Counted from the stretch's first letter, positions 44,647-53,598 are shown. The stretch is DNA of 64,000 bases from Bacteriovoracaceae bacterium (GCA_024711325.1 JANJTC010000002.1:62001-126000); one strand, 5' to 3'. Translations and numbers: made by a program. The notes: a model not told the origin generated them from the letters alone.

Positions 44647-45222
44647 ATGAAAATAGCCTTACTATTTCTTTTTATTTTTGCTGGATGTGGTGGGGGCAGT
44701 TCCAATTCATCAGGCCCTTCAAACTCTAACCCCTCCTCATCTTTAACCACTGGAACTAAGCGGGTACAGACGGTTCCAGAGGTTCTAGATTTATTTGCTG
44801 AAATGAACGAATACATCATCGTTTATCTAAAAGGAACGGCGATAGATAACGTCATTATTGAATATACAGATAGTGACTCTGGGCCTCTGGAAAGCCCGGC
44901 CAGGGGATATTGTGATAAATCTGGCTTCACTCCAAAGATCACCCTTTATAGACCTGACTGGATCGGTCCTTATGCTGCTGGCAGCACGATGAAGAAAGCT
45001 GCTTTCTATCACCTAATGGGGCACTGTGTGTTCAATAAGGCCCATAATGATGAACTCCAATACGGTACAGATGGCAAAGTCAGCGCTGCTAAGTCTTTTA
45101 TGCACAGTAACTTCGGGTATCATCTTTTTCCACCTTCCTATGGAGGAGGGGCCAGTACACTTTCTCCTGAGAAGATGGTCGATCTTCAAAGAGAGTTCTT
45201 CAACTACTACGGACCTAGATAA
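44647..45222 (+). CDS. Lipoprotein with degenerate HxxGHC protease motif
   Basis: A 191-residue lipoprotein (lipobox FAGC at residues 13-16 from the first ATG). A glycine/serine-rich linker is followed by a domain with FYHLMGHCVFNKAHNDE, which mirrors the HELGHC...H motif of zinc proteases, but the catalytic glutamate is replaced by leucine. The GHC and third histidine remain. The ATG at 44647 sits behind AAGGA; TTG at 44641 is an alternative. Confidence 0.6.
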   Translation: MKIALLFLFIFAGCGGGSSNSSGPSNSNPSSSLTTGTKRVQTVPEVLDLFAEMNEYIIVYLKGTAIDNVIIEYTDSDSGPLESPARGYCDKSGFTPKITLYRPDWIGPYAAGSTMKKAAFYHLMGHCVFNKAHNDELQYGTDGKVSAAKSFMHSNFGYHLFPPSYGGGASTLSPEKMVDLQREFFNYYGPR

Positions 45223-45224
45223 AA

Positions 45225-45246
45225 AGTGGGCCTAGGAAGGCCCACT
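45225..45246. terminator. Bidirectional terminator in segment A
   Basis: AGTGGGCC at 45225-45232 pairs with GGCCCACT at 45239-45246 around a 6-base loop. A-rich flanks on both sides give U-tracts for both the lipoprotein gene (+) and the integrase gene (-). Confidence 0.85.
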
Positions 45247-45248
45247 GA

Positions 45249-46298
45249 TTAAAAATTGATAAGACTGATTGATTGCTTCAGAAATTCAGCGTCCAAATGA
45301 GCATAAATCATCGTGGTTTGGATGTCGGAATGACCTAGAAGCTTTTGAAGCGTATAAAGGTTTCCTCCATTCATCATAAAGTGACTTGCAAAGGTGTGTC
45401 TCAGATCATGGAAGCGGATTATCTTTGAAAGACCTGCTTTCTTTTGAGCGACTACAAAGTTCCTCAAAGTCAGATGATTGTAGTCTATCCGTTTCCCATC
45501 AATTCCAGTCATCACGAAATCCTCACCATTCAGACGATTTTTAAAGCGTCTTTTAAGGATAGTACGGACTCTCTCATTCATGGGAATATAGCGCGCTTTA
45601 TTCGTCTTAGTCGTATGCTTAAGGCCACTTCTTCCCATGGTTCTTGAAACGATGATCTGATTGTTCTCAAAGTCCACTTTATCCCACATTAGTCCCAGAA
45701 TCTCTCCAAGCCTCATTCCCGTGTTTAAGGTCACGACATAAAGATCAAAGAAGGGATCGTCTTTTACGTAATCAAGAAAGACTTTAATATCTTCTTTAGA
45801 CCAATAGGTAAGGGGACGAGGTGGCTCAGGGAGTTCCGGATAACCTTTAATTGGATTTTTCAAAAGGTTATTCGACCTCACAGCATCATTAAGAACCGTC
45901 TTAAAAACCATCATCACTTTATTCACAGTTCTTGGGTGCTTCCCAAGTTCGAGCATACTATTCTCGATCATTCGGGCGTGTCTGATAGTGATGTCTTTTA
46001 AACGAATCTTTCCTATTTGAGGGCAGATATAGTTTTTAAGATCAGTCGAATAATTCCTTTGAGTCTGAAATGATTTACGATTCTTCACTTCATTCTGAAA
46101 CCAGTCATCAGAAAAATCTTTAAAAGTAATTAGGTTGTTGAAAGTTAGGCCTGATGAATCAAAACGGATTTTCTCTAATTTCATTTCCGTTTTAAATTTG
46201 TCAGCGTCATATTTCCTTTCAAAGCTTTTAGAAATACGGCGACCATCAGGCATTCTCACATCAACTCTGTACTTAGCTTTTGCTCTCATCTTAGACAT
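45249..46298 (-). CDS. Tyrosine integrase of segment A
   Basis: A 349-residue phage-type tyrosine recombinase. The N-terminal arm-binding and SAM-like core-binding domains precede the catalytic domain with arginine in TLNTGMRLGEILGLMWDKVDF, HDLRHTFASHF and the tyrosine in LGHSDIQTTMIYAHLD. It would insert the element into the ssrA 3' end. The excisionase-like gene and the winged-helix gene lie directly upstream on the same strand. Confidence 0.92.
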   Translation of the reverse strand: MSKMRAKAKYRVDVRMPDGRRISKSFERKYDADKFKTEMKLEKIRFDSSGLTFNNLITFKDFSDDWFQNEVKNRKSFQTQRNYSTDLKNYICPQIGKIRLKDITIRHARMIENSMLELGKHPRTVNKVMMVFKTVLNDAVRSNNLLKNPIKGYPELPEPPRPLTYWSKEDIKVFLDYVKDDPFFDLYVVTLNTGMRLGEILGLMWDKVDFENNQIIVSRTMGRSGLKHTTKTNKARYIPMNERVRTILKRRFKNRLNGEDFVMTGIDGKRIDYNHLTLRNFVVAQKKAGLSKIIRFHDLRHTFASHFMMNGGNLYTLQKLLGHSDIQTTMIYAHLDAEFLKQSISLINF

Positions 46299-46398
46299 AC
46301 AAGCTCCATTGGCTGGGCCTGCTGCCTATTGCTGGCACTATTATGAAGTTGTCAAAGAAGGCTTGGCTTATAACAGACATAACGATTCAGTGAAAGAG

Positions 46399-46842
46399 CT
46401 ATTCATCTTTTTTCACGATGATCTTTTGTTTCACATCAAATTTTTTAGAATCATTTTTTTGTTCTTTTAAAACATGAATTTCAATCTCCTTAGTGTTTGT
46501 TTTTTGAGATATTTTGACTAATTCTTGCGTCTTCTCGGAGTCCATTTTATGGACTAGTCGGTATTCAGGGAGTACCGATTCAAAGGGAAAACGATAAACC
46601 TTGGCCTTCCGTTGAGAGTCCCTGACAGCTTCGAGTGCTCCATAATTCTTTAATTGCTTAATTCCTTGGCTAACTGTGGTGCGACTTCCAATTCCAGTAA
46701 TAGACATTAATTTTGAATAGCTCACATAACTTGGATTAAAACTTCTAAGAGCAATATAAATTGTTTTAGAAATAGGAGTTAAATTAGAAGTCAAAGTCAC
46801 TCTATGGGAAATAGACGCAAACTTTTTACGTTTTCTTCCCAT
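46399..46842 (-). CDS. Winged-helix DNA-binding protein
   Basis: A 147-residue basic protein. Residues 20-75 (PISKTIYIALRSFNPSYVSYSKLMSITGIGSRTTVSQGIKQLKNYGALE-type) form a helix-turn-helix of the type found in element replication or regulator proteins; a charged C-terminal tail follows. It ends 100 bp before the integrase start and follows the excisionase gene by 2 bp. Confidence 0.65.
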   Translation of the reverse strand: MGRKRKKFASISHRVTLTSNLTPISKTIYIALRSFNPSYVSYSKLMSITGIGSRTTVSQGIKQLKNYGALEAVRDSQRKAKVYRFPFESVLPEYRLVHKMDSEKTQELVKISQKTNTKEIEIHVLKEQKNDSKKFDVKQKIIVKKDE

Positions 46843-46844
46843 AA

Positions 46845-47036
46845 TTAATTCCCATTATTCTGTTTTAGACGCTCAATCCATTCTTTTAAATCCTTTGGAT
46901 CAAATCTCAAAAGGCGTCCTATTTTAATAAATGGAATTTCTTTTCTAAAAATAGCTGTTCTTAGTCGTGAGGCCTTAATTTGAAGAAACTCACAGGTTTC
47001 TTGGAAGGTGAGTAATGCTTTCTCAGGTAATGTCAT
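46845..47036 (-). CDS. Excisionase-like HTH protein
   Basis: A 63-residue MerR-like/helix-turn-helix 17 protein: LTFQETCEFLQIKASRLRTAI, then FIKIGRLLRFDPKDLKEWIE. Such proteins act as recombination directionality factors or repressors next to integrases, as here. Confidence 0.75.
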   Translation of the reverse strand: MTLPEKALLTFQETCEFLQIKASRLRTAIFRKEIPFIKIGRLLRFDPKDLKEWIERLKQNNGN

Positions 47037-47164
47037 GGATGCTCCTTTATTATCCGTTATTGGATAGAAGCAATTTAGGAATGTGGGGAAGTGTTGAGGA
47101 GTTGTACTTTAATGGGGGAAAGGCTTATGGGATTAATGTATAGTGTATTCTTTTGTTATCTAGG

Positions 47165-47968
47165 CTACTTAGAATTTAGTTTAATTTGATCTTTGACTTT
47201 TTTCCGTAAGGCCTCAACCGAAATATTGTTCCTTTCAAAATAATTCGGATTTATTTGATTTAATTCATCCACGACATATTTAATAAAAGGCATATAATTT
47301 GAATTTCTTTCTGAAATTAATAAATAAAGAGCATAAATAAATTCATTAAATGCAATTGTCTTAGGCTTTCCTGTGGTGAATATCTCTGGGAAAAATTCTT
47401 TTTTACGATTAATTAATTCCTCGACATTTTTTAGATATTTAAATTCGGGATAATTCTGAAATTGGGAATTAATAAAATTCAAAATTAATGGTTCTAATTC
47501 ATGAATAGGGGCAGTTGTGCCTTTGGAGAGTTTCGCTAATGACTCTTTTTGAGCATTTTCAAACTCCTTAATTTCTTTAAGGCGGTTTTCCATTAATTCA
47601 AACGCAAACCGGATGAATTTATGGCCGAAATCGTTTTCGATGACACTTTTAATTCCAAAATTAAAAATTAAGCTCCGTAATTTCTCTTTTTCTGGATTAG
47701 ACAATTGGAATTCTGCGGAGATTTGATTTAACAGCTCTTCACTTTTAAGGCTAAAAACGTAAGGAAGACTTATTGGAAATCTGGAAAAAACTGAATAGGC
47801 AATTTCGGGCTCTAATTGTTGGTTTAGTTCCGAATTTTCTCGTGACCATTTATTAACAACTCCTACTAAATGAAATATGAAAGATTGAAAGTCATTGAAT
47901 AGCTTAGCCTCGCAGTGAAGCTTATATTTTGAATGGAAGTCTTGTCTTAGTAATTTCTCAATAACCAT
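47165..47968 (-). CDS. Hypothetical protein divergent from the HEPN operon
   Basis: A 267-residue AT-rich, helix-rich protein with a lysine-rich end (VEALRKKVKDQIK). No motif is recognised. It is divergent from the HEPN operon; the shared 110-bp gap contains a dyad that could be an operator. It could be a cognate regulator or accessory, but this is position-based only. Confidence 0.55.
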   Translation of the reverse strand: MVIEKLLRQDFHSKYKLHCEAKLFNDFQSFIFHLVGVVNKWSRENSELNQQLEPEIAYSVFSRFPISLPYVFSLKSEELLNQISAEFQLSNPEKEKLRSLIFNFGIKSVIENDFGHKFIRFAFELMENRLKEIKEFENAQKESLAKLSKGTTAPIHELEPLILNFINSQFQNYPEFKYLKNVEELINRKKEFFPEIFTTGKPKTIAFNEFIYALYLLISERNSNYMPFIKYVVDELNQINPNYFERNNISVEALRKKVKDQIKLNSK

Positions 47969-47988
47969 TTAATTATAATTAAGTGCCT

Positions 47989-48029
47989 TATACTGTCGGA
48001 TAATAGTTAAGAAAACTTAAGTTATTATC
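47989..48029 (+). promoter_or_regulatory. Promoter and dyad operator of the HEPN operon
   Basis: TATACT at 47989-47994 is a likely -10. It is followed by GATAATAGTTAAG at 47999-48011, a 4-base centre and CTTAAGTTATTATC at 48016-48029, a near-perfect inverted repeat overlapping the expected transcription start. Confidence 0.45.
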
Positions 48030-48078
48030 TCACGTTTAATTTCCGATTTGTAATAAAGAAAGAAGAGAAGGAGTGATT

Positions 48079-49506
48079 ATGAAAAAGGACATCGTCCTAG
48101 GTGGAGTAGATTTAAATATAACTCAGTCAAATGAGCTTAATAACTATTTAACCCAGCTTGGGTTACCGAGTGAAAACATAATTGCAGAAATTGCTGAGAG
48201 AAAAGTAATTGGATCTAATCTCCCAAGCTTTATTTCCAATCTTGATCCTGCAATAAAGCAGGATGCGAGATATCTATCGAAATTCACGGTCGCTGCGGCA
48301 GTTGGCTTGTTTGATGCTTCTCTTAACTATATTTGGAATGAGGTTGTTCTTAATCTGAGACAAAAAGCACTTATTTATGGGTTAGATATGTTTTTTGATG
48401 CAGCCGTCGGAGGAGAAAGGAGGGAGTTTTATAAAACAGAAGAGGATTTAAAGGGATTAAAGGACAATGCTTTAATTAATACCTGCAGGAAACTGGAATT
48501 AATATCAGATGTAACAAATACCAAACTTCATCATATTCTTACGATGAGAAATGATATCGGAGCCTCTCATCCAACAGAAAGCCGTATCAATGGATTTGAA
48601 CTTTTAGGTTGGCTTCAAGTGTGTGTTCAAGATGTGCTGCTTGATAAGCCGTCTGAGTCTGCAATTAGAATCAAATCATTCGTTGAAAATTTAAAGAAGT
48701 CGACAGAAGTTATTAGTGAAGATGTCATGATGGGAATGGAAAAACCATTGCGAGAATTATCATTACAGAATACAGATAACTTAATTAATAGTATTTTTGG
48801 TATTTATGTATCCTCAGAGACTAGCAATATTGTCAGAAAAAATATTTCGATCTGTGCTCCTCGGATATGGTCGAAGGCTAGAGATGAAGTCAAATATAAG
48901 ATTGGTATTAAATTAGATGGATATAAAAATAATTTACAGGAGGGGAAGTTTAAGTTTGGTGCTGAGTTTTTAGAGTTTTGTGATGGGAATCAGTATAGGT
49001 CATTAGAATCTAGAATCATTTCCCTTGATACTCATGCAGATGATCTCCTTGATGCAAGATATGCATGGGACAATTTTCATCATGAACCATCACATATGAG
49101 GAAGTTATTGAGTTTTATTAAGACAGAATCGGATATTCCTAAAGAAAGAGTGTTCAAAATAATAAAAAACATTATGGTTTGTAGAGTAGGGAAGGGGGTC
49201 AGTTACAATTCGGGCGTCTCGCCTGCTGGAAAACCCCTGTATGATAACTTCTTTAGCATGCTTGGCGATGAGAATATCATCTGGGGAGTCATAGCAATGC
49301 ATAGTAATGAAGTCTCTTCATGGTTAGAAAATAAGTACTGTCAAAAAAACATGATAGAAATTTTAAATATCTTCAAATCTAATGCTCGATCAGAGAGGAT
49401 TCGCGAAATCTTGGATTTCCTCATTGCAAGGCCAAACCTATTGAGCAAGATCCATAATGATGTTAACTATAAAGATTTAACAAAGAACCATATCCAGTGG
49501 TCTTAG
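48079..49506 (+). CDS. HEPN-type protein, candidate defence component
   Basis: A 475-residue protein of candidate HEPN type. The motif RNDIGASH (residues 157-164) fits the HEPN RNase signature R-polar-x4-6-H and is set in a helical region. The N-terminal part includes YLSKFTVAAAVGLFDASLNYIWNEVV. The C-terminal half is helical without a recognised domain. GGAG lies just upstream of ATG 48079. It begins a three-gene operon, 1 bp ahead of the next gene. Confidence 0.6.
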   Translation: MKKDIVLGGVDLNITQSNELNNYLTQLGLPSENIIAEIAERKVIGSNLPSFISNLDPAIKQDARYLSKFTVAAAVGLFDASLNYIWNEVVLNLRQKALIYGLDMFFDAAVGGERREFYKTEEDLKGLKDNALINTCRKLELISDVTNTKLHHILTMRNDIGASHPTESRINGFELLGWLQVCVQDVLLDKPSESAIRIKSFVENLKKSTEVISEDVMMGMEKPLRELSLQNTDNLINSIFGIYVSSETSNIVRKNISICAPRIWSKARDEVKYKIGIKLDGYKNNLQEGKFKFGAEFLEFCDGNQYRSLESRIISLDTHADDLLDARYAWDNFHHEPSHMRKLLSFIKTESDIPKERVFKIIKNIMVCRVGKGVSYNSGVSPAGKPLYDNFFSMLGDENIIWGVIAMHSNEVSSWLENKYCQKNMIEILNIFKSNARSERIREILDFLIARPNLLSKIHNDVNYKDLTKNHIQWS

Positions 49507-49507
49507 G

Positions 49508-50674
49508 ATGAAGGCTCATCCATTCTACGACAAGCTATTAGAGAAAGGAGCTAATGGAAAAGAAACTCATAGTTTCGTTTTGGTCCATTCTGATTACGTC
49601 ACTACCCCCCCTCTCCTCACAACTTTACTAGGAAAGGAAGAGTTGTCAGATGTGGCTAAGCTTGCCGTTGAGGCACTTGAGACAATCAATGAAGAAAGTA
49701 ATGAATGGATGAGTTTCAAATGGAGATTATGGGCTTTTATAGAAATGCAGGATATCTTCGATGTGCCTATCCATCTTGATGCAACAAGAAATAATTTATT
49801 TCAAGGCCTATACTTTTATTATGAAAGCCTTTTTTTGCTACGAGAGTCTATTTGTGTAGGATTAAATGGGTTTTACAATTCTTCGCAGAATTCACTGCGA
49901 TCATTTTTAGAGTTCAATGTGTTACAGAATTACCATAATAATATTAGATCAAAAAGTTCATCATATTCACCCCTTAATGAATTTCTAAAAAATGGTTACA
50001 TCCCTCGCTGGAATAAGATCTTAAAAAAATCTATTGGTGAAATAGAAATGAGAGAAGCAATATTTGAGAGACTTGATATGCATTATAGGGCTTTATCTAA
50101 TAACTCTTCACATCCGTATCATCCTAGGTACTCTCCTAAGCATCTTTTGGATAATTCTAGGTCTGGACACTCTGCAATCGGTCTTGATTCATTTTGGAGG
50201 ACAATTGATTGTGTATTGGAGGGAGTTCTGTGGTTATATTATTCGAACTTTCCGATGTTATTTAAGCCAGCAGATTTTATTAAAAAATTTGGTTTTAGCC
50301 CTCCTGTAGGCTTATTTATACACCCAGACCAAGAGCACATCTTTCGCAATAGCTTGCGGCCTAAAGATTATAATGCTTTTAAAAAGATCACTGATGAGTC
50401 TTCTGATGTTCAAGGTCTTATCTCATGGTGTGAAAGTCTTCCAGATATCACTGATGATGAAATAAAAGCAAGCTGGAATAAGGAAGATGGGCCGATTCCA
50501 GAGGATTCTAAAATTGCTTGGCTTTTAATCGTTTCGAAAATGAGATGTATAAAAGAAGCACTAGCATCTATTGTAGAAAATTCTATCAATGACTCCAACT
50601 TTGATCCGGATAAAGTTGATATTAGTATGGAAGGTATACTCGAATTGAAAAAGAAAAAACAAAAACTGAAATAA
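49508..50674 (+). CDS. HEPN-like second component
   Basis: A 388-residue cytosolic protein. FLEFNVLQNYHNNIRSK and LDMHYRALSNNSSHPYHP (residues 190-207) resemble the helical Y-x-x-LS...H pattern of HEPN/AbiU2-like domains, with R194 and H202; the spacing (R-x7-H) is one longer than usual. The start follows the previous stop after one base, so it is translationally linked. The protein ends with a lysine-rich tail. Confidence 0.55.
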   Translation: MKAHPFYDKLLEKGANGKETHSFVLVHSDYVTTPPLLTTLLGKEELSDVAKLAVEALETINEESNEWMSFKWRLWAFIEMQDIFDVPIHLDATRNNLFQGLYFYYESLFLLRESICVGLNGFYNSSQNSLRSFLEFNVLQNYHNNIRSKSSSYSPLNEFLKNGYIPRWNKILKKSIGEIEMREAIFERLDMHYRALSNNSSHPYHPRYSPKHLLDNSRSGHSAIGLDSFWRTIDCVLEGVLWLYYSNFPMLFKPADFIKKFGFSPPVGLFIHPDQEHIFRNSLRPKDYNAFKKITDESSDVQGLISWCESLPDITDDEIKASWNKEDGPIPEDSKIAWLLIVSKMRCIKEALASIVENSINDSNFDPDKVDISMEGILELKKKKQKLK

Positions 50675-50688
50675 AAGAGGTGGAAGAA

Positions 50689-51495
50689 ATGAGCCCAGTA
50701 GATCTATTGCGAAGTATGATAGAAGCACAGAAACAAGAATCTGAATTTCAGAATTTTTTAGAGAGTAACCGAGAGTTTATCCCTCTTAGTTTTCTTCATC
50801 ATCATGGGGTGCACTTTAACATGGTGTTTACGAAGTATCCCGTCCAAGAGTCTTATGAAACTGATTTTATGTATCTAACGAAAACATCTGGCTCTTGGCG
50901 AGCAGTTCTCGTTGAAATTGAAAAACCTTCAAGCAAGATTTTTAAAAAAGGATCAAATGAATTTCATTCTGATTTTATCAGTTCGAAAGATCAAATACTA
51001 AACTGGAAGACAAAATTGTCTTCTCCAGGTGCACATGAAACCTTTAAGAATAATCTTTCAAGCTTATTACAGCATATGATTGGTAATGAAATAGATTTTA
51101 GATATATTCTAATTCATGGCAGAAGAAGTGAATATGAAGGAAGTCCTGAAAGGAAGAGAAAAATTGAAACTGACCTTGGAAAGGATGTACAATTTTTATC
51201 ATTTGATAGTTTGCTCGATTTAAACAATAAAGAAGGGCCAGCATTCTTATCAAAAAAAGTTCAAGAGAGAGTTCATATTATTGATTATGGTACAAACCCC
51301 TTTGCTGGTGATACGCTGAGCGGCTGGTTGGAACCTCATCATTTGTTTGTTACAGAAAATGTCAAATCAAAGCTTCTTCAATATATAGCTGATAAGCAGA
51401 TTCCATCAACGGGATCAGCCTTTCCAGATCTTTATGAGAAAAATGCTAGTAAAAAGAAGATGTTTGTCGAGGCCCTTGTCGTACGTAATAGATAA
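50689..51495 (+). CDS. Shedu (DUF4263)-type nuclease
   Basis: A 268-residue protein whose core matches the Shedu/DUF4263 nuclease: ETDFMYLTKTSGSWRAVLVE, then IEKPSSKIFKKGSNEFHSDF and SSKDQILNWKTKL. The likely PD-(D/E)xK catalytic residues are D59 with E76 and the E78-K79 pair. Shedu is an established antiphage nuclease. GAGGTGG precedes ATG 50689; the GTG at 50680 is a less likely start. It closes the three-gene operon. Confidence 0.78.
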   Translation: MSPVDLLRSMIEAQKQESEFQNFLESNREFIPLSFLHHHGVHFNMVFTKYPVQESYETDFMYLTKTSGSWRAVLVEIEKPSSKIFKKGSNEFHSDFISSKDQILNWKTKLSSPGAHETFKNNLSSLLQHMIGNEIDFRYILIHGRRSEYEGSPERKRKIETDLGKDVQFLSFDSLLDLNNKEGPAFLSKKVQERVHIIDYGTNPFAGDTLSGWLEPHHLFVTENVKSKLLQYIADKQIPSTGSAFPDLYEKNASKKKMFVEALVVRNR

Positions 51496-51502
51496 GCCTA
51501 AA

Positions 51503-51520
51503 TGTGGCAAAAATGTGGCA
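51503..51520 (+). promoter_or_regulatory. Integrase arm-type boxes, right end of segment A
   Basis: TGTGGCA at 51503-51509 and 51514-51520, exactly 11 bp apart, as at the left end of A and the left end of C. They lie about 157 bp inside the right core site. Confidence 0.55.
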
Positions 51521-51672
51521 AGCCATCCAAAAATAGCCCATTTTAAATAAAAGTAACCAGCAATAGACAACAAGCGGTTGTTAATAAAAAGTTCTTTGAT
51601 ATCTGTTAGTTAGATTAGTTTTAAGAGGTCTGTTTTCGTTTGTAATTTTCTAGTAAAAATGGCCTCTTCTCA

Positions 51673-51690
51673 TCCCACCACCTCCACCAA
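51673..51690 (+). repeat. Attachment site between segments A and B
   Basis: TCCCACCACCTCCACCAA repeats the last 17 bases of ssrA plus one base (18 of 18 identical to 42503-42520). It is the right end of segment A and marks where the original or next segment resumes. Confidence 0.85.
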
Positions 51691-51695
51691 GATTC

Positions 51696-51720
51696 GGTAA
51701 TCCCCTTTATGGGGGTTACC
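51696..51720 (+). terminator. Hairpin directly after the second att core
   Basis: GGTAATCCCC pairs with GGGGGTTACC (one G-U pair) around TTTAT; T-rich sequence follows. It starts 6 bases after the core and could be the original ssrA terminator, displaced 9.2 kb by segment A. Confidence 0.55.
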
Positions 51721-51844
51721 AAGTTCTCCTTAAATTTACTTTTTTCCTTAAATACCTTTTAGATTCTGTGATTTAATGCTTACAACAGACTAATTCAATT
51801 TCATTTGAGTTACTTGAATTTATTCATGGTCAAGTGGACTTAAT

Positions 51845-52564
51845 GTGTACTGGCCGGTGTGCTGGCTTAAGGGTGTAGGTTTGAATAGAGAGAATTTTTT
51901 TACAGAGAACGATATTTTTGCGAATGACATCGACCTTGATGATAAGTCTGAAACATATCAAGGTTTGGACTACTTTTTCCCAATTAAGTTCCCCAATGAA
52001 CTTTTGTTAGCGGTATTCACCAATCTTTACGGAAAAGAGAGCTTAGGGAATCAAAATACGAGGGATGAGTTCCTCGTAAATATGAGTTTTGTTTCAAAGA
52101 GTTTATATAGCTTTAAAGCTTATGTTATTTCTCAGCGCTACTTTCAAATTTCAAAATATAAGAAGAAGGGGCGAAATTTAAATCGCAATCCATCTGGTCT
52201 TCGTGAATTGAAACCAATAAGAAATAAGCTCATAGGGACGATCGCAGACCTTGTAGTACGAGATGGCTTTATTGATTTCAATAGCCTTCAGTTAATCCTA
52301 GAAATAGCAAAAGAAGATATTCAAGATGCTGTTAAGGACGACTTAGATTGCACGGAAAAAATCGTTGAAGAAACTGTTGGCGATATCATTCTTTATTTTC
52401 TAGAAGCTCCAAGACTGAGTAAACCTAAATATGGAAAAGTCGTTCCATCTCTTTTTTCAGATATTCAACTCAATTCAAATCACAAAAGCTATCGTAGGGA
52501 AAGCCTTTATCAAATAGTCGGTAAGAACAAAAAAACAAAGTTTAAGAAAAGTAAACTGTTGTAA
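51845..52564 (+). CDS. Hypothetical protein of segment B
   Basis: An AT-rich 239-residue frame; the probable start is TTG 51881 behind AAGGG (227 residues), the GTG at 51845 being less likely. It contains a KKGRNLNRNPSGLRELKPIRNK linker and a lysine-rich end (GKNKKTKFKKSKLL). No family is recognised; it precedes the broken replication-like gene. Confidence 0.45.
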   Translation: MYWPVCWLKGVGLNRENFFTENDIFANDIDLDDKSETYQGLDYFFPIKFPNELLLAVFTNLYGKESLGNQNTRDEFLVNMSFVSKSLYSFKAYVISQRYFQISKYKKKGRNLNRNPSGLRELKPIRNKLIGTIADLVVRDGFIDFNSLQLILEIAKEDIQDAVKDDLDCTEKIVEETVGDIILYFLEAPRLSKPKYGKVVPSLFSDIQLNSNHKSYRRESLYQIVGKNKKTKFKKSKLL

Positions 52565-52655
52565 TTTCAAGGAAAAATCATTTCCCGTCGTCTGCACAAA
52601 AAATACAAAGTAGAGCACCCCACATTCGCGCCCATATGATCACCTCAGTTTTTAT

Positions 52656-52693
52656 CTGTTGCTGATGTTAATTACAACGAAGTTAAGCAACAG
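52656..52693 (+). repeat. Inverted repeat upstream of the rep-like gene
   Basis: CTGTTGCT at 52656-52663 and AGCAACAG at 52686-52693 are perfect complements 22 bases apart, ending 18 bp before the start codon of the rep-like gene. It may be an operator or a replication origin hairpin; no nick-site motif is confirmed. Confidence 0.4.
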
Positions 52694-52711
52694 CGAGCCT
52701 GAGGAATGTTT

Positions 52712-53584
52712 ATGGATACGTTAAAGCTGTTGATTAAACCTACAGAATACGACATCGAGAGGAAGTTTGATCTATTTGTTTCTAATGGAGGAGAGGAAAC
52801 ATATTTTCATCCAAGGCAGTATAAGGATGCCAATTTTTACTATTCAAATGAGTTTAGAAAGCAAGCGTATGTCGATCAGGATGATTTTTATTTTTACTTT
52901 CAGATCGACTCTTATAAAGACAAAAATCTAGGGTCTATTACTTTTCATCAGACGAGAACTGGTCCACTGACGAAACTTTAAAATTTTATTTCACAATATA
53001 TAGATGGTGAATTTGCCGATGACGTTTTTAGAACTGGTTACTTAGGTCGATATGATGGTGTTTTTCATAAAAAAATGAAATTTCATCATGCGAAAGCGTC
53101 ACTATATAAGGAGAGAGTTAGAAAAGTATCAATTGATTTATCAGTTAAAAGAAGTCTGACTCTAGGAGGATCAAAATCTAACTACGTAAAGGCCTATGAG
53201 ACAAATTTTCAGAATGAAGATTATATTCGATTTGAAGCTACGAAAAGAAGTGGAATCCCTATTAGTCATCTCTGTCAGGCAAGAGAGCTACTTAACTATA
53301 ACTGGGAAAAAGAATTTCAGTTGTATGAATGGAATCTTGATGTCGTAAAGTCTTTCGCAAAGAGTTTCAATAGATTTGAAAAACAGATAGCCAGAATTTT
53401 TGTTGATAGCCAAAGGGATTGTCTTGCACACGTCCTTAAGAGATACAAAAAGAATGGCCGATATTCAGAAGAAGTAGAACCACTATTTCGGATAGCCACA
53501 TCTCAGCTTAATGTCACTCAATTAATGAATTCAGAACTTATGAATATCTATCTCAAAGGATTCCCTTTTGAGAAGTTTTATTAA
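52712..53584 (+). pseudogene. Replication-initiator-like gene broken by one in-frame stop
   Basis: Two frames, 52712-52981 and 53075-53584, lie in the same reading phase. Between them the frame reads on after TAA (52979-52981) as NFISQYIDGEFADDVFRTGY and then GRYDGVFHKKMKF, so the whole of about 290 residues was one protein. The second part (YIRFEATKRSGIPISHL) resembles plasmid or phage rolling-circle Rep proteins, but no HUH motif was found. GAGG supports ATG 52712. It may be dead, or the stop may be read through. Confidence 0.6.
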
Positions 53585-53598
53585 AATAGGAGAATAGT

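Larger units (their letters stand above)
51496..51844. other. Junction region between segments A and B without genes
   Basis: The 349 bases carry the right arm boxes of segment A (51503-51520), the att core (51677-51690) and a hairpin (51696-51720). The remainder is AT-rich with no coding signal that I can see. Confidence 0.7.

Noticed and set aside
45444..45647. Plus-strand frame inside the integrase gene
   Set aside because: Antisense shadow of conserved integrase motifs.
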